A DNA stretch of 64,000 bases from Cichorium intybus (Eukaryota; Streptophyta; Magnoliopsida; Asterales; Asteraceae): positions 83,848,382 through 83,912,381 of the forward strand of contig CM042016.1 in NCBI GenBank assembly GCA_023525715.1, given 5' to 3'. The translations under genes were made by a program, and so were the position numbers. How positions within the stretch are numbered: the stretch's first letter is position 1; every line of letters begins with the position of its first letter. Positions 58,826 through 64,000 of the stretch are shown here, piece after piece. The notes below the pieces were generated by a model, which was not told the DNA's origin, made no database searches, and saw nothing but the letters and a program-made list of their open reading frames with translations.

Positions 58826-61595
58826 TGTAACGACCCAAAAATCTCGAATTTATATTCGAGAAAATACGTAAGGAAAAGACTAAAAATATTTTGAAAGTTT
58901 TAAAATAATTTACTTAGAAATGTGGTAAAATACCAAAAGTTTGGAGAAAGATGATGAAAAAGGGCAAAATGGTCATTTGACATCCAAATGACTTTTAAGT
59001 AAGGAAAAAATATGATTTTTGGAGCTAATATGTAATGAAATAAAAATTTTGACACCAAATAATAGTGATAAGTATTTGAAAGTTAATTCTAGTAAAAAGG
59101 GTAATTTGGTTAATTTGCCATAAAAGGGTAATTTGGACACTAGACCATGTGAAGGACCAAATATGTAAAAATATTGTTTACTTGTGGCAAAAATATAAGA
59201 AAAGAAGGTTTTATGTGATAAAAATTGATAACAATGTCAAAAGTCCAAGAAATGGAACCTTAGGGTTTAAATGGTAAAATTTGGAGGTATAAAAAGAGAG
59301 AAAAATCTCCCAGAAGTTCAGGAAACGTGTAGAAGCATCGGGAGAGAATTCTTGTGTGCGATTTCTGAAGGTTTGCTCGAAGATTAAAGGTGGAAATCAA
59401 GTTTATACTTTGGAAGAATTGAAGTTCCAAGTAAATAACGTTAGAAATCAAGTTCTAGTTTCAATTCTTGAATTTGGTTCCTCACGGGATGAACTGAAAT
59501 TTCAATTTCAGTCATGATTCCAAGTGATTAATATGATTCTTATGTTCTTCACATGAGGATATGTTAAGATCATACCAAACAATCCAAGAGTTTTGAGGAT
59601 TTGGGGATTCTTGGTTCAAGAACCCTAAATTCTACATTTTAGGATTTGGAATGATTTTATGGATTAAAACTAGTTATAAACTCAAGGTTTTGATCATGAA
59701 ATGATTCCATAATTATTAAGTCAAGTATCAAGTTCTTAATAAGTCAAAACAGGGAGTTATAGTGCAAAAATCGGACTGCTACAGTGCAAAACCGAAGCAA
59801 GAAGAAGCTGCCCAGAAAGAGCACGGGTCGTGCTCATTATGCACGAGTCGTGCTCTCCCTGAACACCAAAATAACTTGTTATTTAATGCAAGCACGGGTC
59901 GTGCTCTTCTAGGCATAAATTTTCACGGGTCGTGTGTTTAAAGCAGGGGGTTTTGGACTCCGAAACTTGCTATACATGTCCAAATGATCCCAAACTTTAA
60001 GTACATGTCCATAATGGTTTAAAATTAGTGGAATAAATTTTTAATATGAAATACGACCCCTCGTGGGTACTATTGCAGTGTACGTATTGAATACGACCCA
60101 TCTAAAGTTAAATATTTAAAAGATATACACTTGTTTCAACCTTTAATGGTATAATAAGGACTCTAATATGTTATAGAGTCAATTAGAATATAAATTAATG
60201 TATCATATACTACATATAGGTGCAAGTCAAGTAATTGGACATCGAAAGGGTAAAGGACCAAGGAACGTCTAATTGACTTTTCAAGAGTTATAAGGTGAGT
60301 ACATGCAGTATTTTTACCCATTCTGGGGTACATGGCAAGTAAGTATTTTCAAGATTTCTTATAAAATTGCTATATGTGAAATTATATGCAAGAGTATTAT
60401 TTCTAACTTGTTTGTGAAAGTATAATGCTATATTTGAAGTTATGTTTTGGTCTATGAACCAATTATGTGAAAGTATGTTTTTGTCTATGAACCAATTATG
60501 TGAAAAGTATATTTTGAATACAAGTTATACATGTTTAGAAGTATGGATAGGCATATAGCCACAATATGTTTAAGAAGTATGATTTAGTTACAAATTGTAT
60601 ATGTTTTCAAGTATGAAAGGGCATATAGCCATAAGATGTTTGGAAGATATGATTTGGCATTAAGCCTAAATTGTTATAAAGACATGTTTTAAACGTATAG
60701 TTTATGTGAAACGAAAGTTATGAATTTAGCATTTAGCCATAAAGACAAGAAATGGTGAAGTTTGGCAATTAGCCACTATGCAAGTAAGTAATGTAAAAGT
60801 AAGCAGAAGATGTTTTGTATGACTGGTAATTGTAGCAAGCAGCGTTAGTAAGGGAACTATGTTCCAACCTACCCGGGTTAGGTAAGGGGTCTACTGGGGA
60901 AAAATCCCCATCGCGAAGTAGATTGCCTCAGCACTTCTATGGTGAGGATTGATCCGTTCTTTCTAGCCATAGAGACTTGGGGTATCACTTATGGTGATTA
61001 AATCCCTAAGTATAAAAATCCAGCAAGCTTATAAAACCAGTCAAAGAAAGTAAGAAAGATGTTATTTTTGTAAAGTAAATCATAAAATGATTTTTGAGAA
61101 GTAAAGAGTTATAGTATATTGTCATTATAAAGTTTTGAAAGAAGATATTTTTGCAAGGCATGATATGTAATGATTTTGAAAAGTAAAGAGCTATGGCATG
61201 ATATTATTATAAAACTTGAAAGATGTTTTATGAATTATGATATAAGTTTTTATATAAAGGTTGGAAAAGAAGTTAAAGGTTTGAGTCTAAAACTCATGTA
61301 ACTCACGAGACAATTTTTGTCTTACGTATTCTATGTTTTGCCATGTATTCCAGGTTAAAATAAGTTGCTATAAAAGGGATGACGTTTAGCTGGAGTGGAG
61401 CTTGAGTTAGCTCCTAACTTGGACACAAGGTTTAATCCTCTTCTTGCTTACTATGGTTAGATTTGGTATGGATTTGTAACACCCACAGTTTTAAAAAAAA
61501 TGTAAATTATCGGTTTTTGATAAACCGTATTTTTGTATTCATGTATTTATATGAAAAACCATGGTATTTGAAATCAGTAGAAATGGGGTGTCACA
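58826..61595 (+). mobile_element. Gypsy-type solo LTR
   Basis: TGTAACGACCC at 58826, GGGGTGTCACA ending 61595, perfect target duplication AAGTA at 58821-58825 and 61596-61600. TATA box GGTATAAAAAGAG near 59285. GCACGGGTCGTGCTC repeats at 59820-59935. AAGGTGAGTACATGCAG near 60293 may be a splice donor or R/U5 landmark, since it recurs inverted in all LTRs of this group here. No gene. Confidence 0.93.
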
Positions 61596-62268
61596 AAGTA
61601 GGTCTTGCAGACACTGTCTGAAATGTAAAGGTGGGATTATCCCACTTGTACATAGAAAGTCCAGGGTCTTGTAGTGTTCATCCGAACCTCATGACTAGCC
61701 TGAACATGATTAGCAATGTCGTTTCATTGGCTATCCCGCTGCAACTGTAAAAGAAGAGCTCTTTTAGAAAGAACTCATGTTCTAAGGAAACAGTCGGAGT
61801 CGGGACAGTCCTGAATGAGTTCAGGATTAGCCAAGTGAAAGAACCTTTAGTCATCACTAGGCTTGGAGCAGAAATCAGATTTCTATTTTACAACTAACAT
61901 AATCTCCTCTTGACAAGTAGTATTGATCACCATCATAAGTAGTTATGATCAGGGTGACATACCGATTGGTGGTAAAACACTATAGATGGTACGGATTTAG
62001 AATCCGATTACTTGGAAGCATTGGTGAGCCCGGTTGCTGCCAAACAAGAGAACCTTAGGGCGAGACACAGTCTATGTGAGAATTTGATTGATTTACACCT
62101 GGTCTAAAAACCAGTGGGAGTAACTGAATCATCAAAAGAAAGCAACATGGACAGATATATACCTTCAGAACATTTGGTTGAGTGAGACGATACTCAGAGT
62201 CAAGTAATTGATTCCGGGAGAAGCACTCTCAATAGAAGATGAAATCTGAAGGGATACTGCATCGCACA

Positions 62269-62325
62269 TTGTGAGTCGTTAGTGGAGCGCGTGTGGATCA
62301 CCGGCACACTAATAGGGACTCACAA
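62269..62325 (+). other. Hairpin A copy in the 3' interior of Copia-2
   Basis: TTGTGAGTC pairs with GACTCACAA outside, TTAGTG with CACTAA inside, GTGTGG-ATCA-CCGGCAC at the apex. The core is the same as in the leaders but the site is over 5 kb downstream of gag. Confidence 0.6.
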
Positions 62326-62603
62326 AGAGTGTCCTAGTACAAAGGTACATGAGCCCGGGATTACCCCACGGGCATCTCGCAAGAAAGGATATTCAGATTC
62401 TCAAAAATATGCCAAAGGATTGGATTTTGAGAAAGGACTGAAAGAGTTCCATTAAGATGTCAGAAAGGTTTGGATTCTCAAAATGTGTCAAAAGTCCTGG
62501 ATTTTGTGAATAGTCCATAACCATGTCAAAGCCAGTGGGAGTGTCGTTGTTATCTACTATCTCCATATGTGGGTTACATATTGTTTCTGGGAAACGTCCT
62601 TTT

Positions 62604-62622
62604 TCATTACAAAGTGTAATGA
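62604..62622 (+). other. TCATTACA-AAG-TGTAATGA hairpin and its paralogue
   Basis: A perfect 8-base stem with AAG loop. A second copy at 62772-62790 reads TCATTGCA-AAG-TGTGATGA, still fully paired with two G-U pairs. Both are followed by CTTGG and lie about 170 bases apart. Confidence 0.5.
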
Positions 62623-64000
62623 CTTGGTGTTAAGAGACGGATCGCTATGAAAGACTAAATAGAGATACGGCATACTCAGGTGTTTGTAAATGTCTATGAG
62701 ATAGATCGAAACTCTGCCAAGATGATCTTGTTGAGATTCAAGATGCATAGCCCCAGGAAAGGGTTTTCCTATCATTGCAAAGTGTGATGACTTGGCATGA
62801 AAGAAATAAAGAAGGTGCAGCATACTCACATAATTCACATACATCTATTGGATAAATGAAATCGTCAGCATAGACCTAGCCATTGAAAGCATAATCTTGA
62901 TAAGATTCAAGATGCATGAAAAGAGTCTCTGAAAGGAAATAGTTTTTCGAAAATCATGACACAAGGATTATAAATAATCTTTGGATTCCGAAAGGGTTTG
63001 CAATAAGATTAGATCGGGTTCCACAAGTTTCTTGGATCGATCAAGATGTCATGAACATATCCTGATGACTTGATGCTTAGGGCATAGTAAGTTGGATTAA
63101 GGACATTGTTTGGCTGGGAATACTGGATGGTTTGTTTTCATTGGGAAATGATTAGGGTGAAAGTAATAGTAATAATTTGAAAGATTTTTTCAAATTGGTA
63201 ATTATTAACGTCAGGACATGATGTTAAAGGACTTCATGGTTAAAGAATCTCGTTGGTATTCTGATAGAGCGTGTGTGGTTCACCGACACATCATAGCACC
63301 TCGAAATAGTCTTAGGGTGCAGTCAAGTAGACTAAAGATCCGAGAACCATAGGAAGTCACAGTATACATTACCAGAATGGAGTTAGGAGACAAAAAGACA
63401 GGATAACATATTGAGATGTCATCGGAAGAGCATCCGATTGGATCATCTGCAATAAAGTGTATCAGTGTAAGATACTTTGGATACATAGAAAGAGTGAAAG
63501 ATTCATAAAGACATAGCTATAAAATTAGAATTGAAAGTTTAAAAGAAATTTTGAAACCGATAATAGTTTATGACAAGATCTGACTTGGTGATTACCTCGT
63601 GGAGACTTGGTAATAAGCAGGAGTAGCTGCCAGTCAGATCTTTATGTTTCGCTTTCGCATTTTTTACTTCCCGAATAATTTAATTATTCAGAAAGGTCCA
63701 CAGTCGCTCATACTTTGGGAAGTGAGTATTGAATCAAGACTGTCATGAATTGGTTTGTAGACTGTCTAAGGAGTTAGCCATAGCAATAGGATTGCTACAA
63801 CATTCATGAGAACTTAGAAATAGAGATTTGAGTATTGGATAAACCCACGCTCAATAGATTGCTTCATGGATTATATCACAAGCAATGTTGAGACGATAAT
63901 ATCTTATGATCTTGAAGTGGAGAGATATGAGTTATAATTTACAAGGCAGTTGTTCATTGATAATACGAAAACGCATCAGTAGGCCTCTCGATGATTTTGA

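Larger units (their letters stand above)
61601..64000 (+). other. Copia-2 decayed pol and 3' interior
   Basis: No open frame. Traces of pol wording are too weak to place domains. Repeated hairpins occur (62269-62325, 62604-62622, 62772-62790, 63261-63295). From about 63660 the sequence aligns with the Copia-1 3' interior (ACTTCCCGAATAAT, GGATAAACCCACGCTCA, GAAAACGCATCA). The window ends before the 3' LTR. Confidence 0.6.

Overview
This window is transposon-dominated nuclear DNA from a flowering plant with a large genome. The evidence is plant-type Copia and Tekay-like Gypsy retrotransposons, hAT and PIF/Harbinger elements with the expected target-site duplications (TSDs), Helitrons with hairpin-CTAG ends, and captured pieces of plant genes (an R3-MYB exon, a HAD sugar-phosphatase exon). 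I lean towards a eudicot, perhaps Asteraceae, but the sequence does not prove it. I see no intact host gene, no tRNA or rRNA and no CRISPR array. Every retroelement reading frame is broken.

Layout. (1) 1-11.3 kb: the 5' end of a Helitron, a TA/GA microsatellite, then a Harbinger-like MITE (453-10852, TSD TTA). The MITE is split by a complete but degenerate Copia element (Copia-1, 1079-9327, TSD CTAAT) and by a Gypsy solo LTR (9377-10832, TSD CCGTC). Copia-1 carries an inverted solo LTR (7686-8455, TSD ATAGA). (2) 11.3-17.15 kb: a long-TIR MITE and a 3.3 kb Helitron, both in one (TA)n tract, then a candidate Copia solo LTR and a LINE fragment with an APE-type endonuclease. (3) 17.15 kb to the window end: a Copia element with a gag remnant and decayed pol (Copia-2) is inserted in the LINE and continues past the edge. 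Its 5' LTR is split by a 7.2 kb Helitron (17630-24838), and its leader by a 29.7 kb Gypsy locus (25643-55306, TSD AAAGG). A solo LTR (58826-61595, TSD AAGTA) and a hAT MITE (55845-56409, TSD AATAGATG) lie further along. (4) Inside the Gypsy: its 5' LTR carries a hAT with a MYB exon (26495-27793, TSD GATATGAT). Its interior carries a Harbinger MITE, a mini-Helitron and a solo LTR. Its 3' LTR carries a Copia solo LTR, a duplicated piece of the Gypsy LTR, and a third, minus-strand Copia (Copia-3), which is itself split by a solo LTR (TSD GAAAG).

The nesting gives a relative order: LINE before Copia-2 before Gypsy before Copia-3 before its internal solo LTR. At least six solo LTRs with short target duplications show that LTR-LTR recombination has been frequent.

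The least explained signal is in the Copia leaders between primer-binding site and gag. Copia-1 and Copia-2 repeat a stem-loop with a conserved core and stems that change in a base-paired way, and two more copies lie in the 3' interior of Copia-2. Copia-3 has a different leader hairpin family with the same logic: constant loop, varying complementary stems. These look like selected RNA structures of unknown role (packaging, dimerisation or translation).
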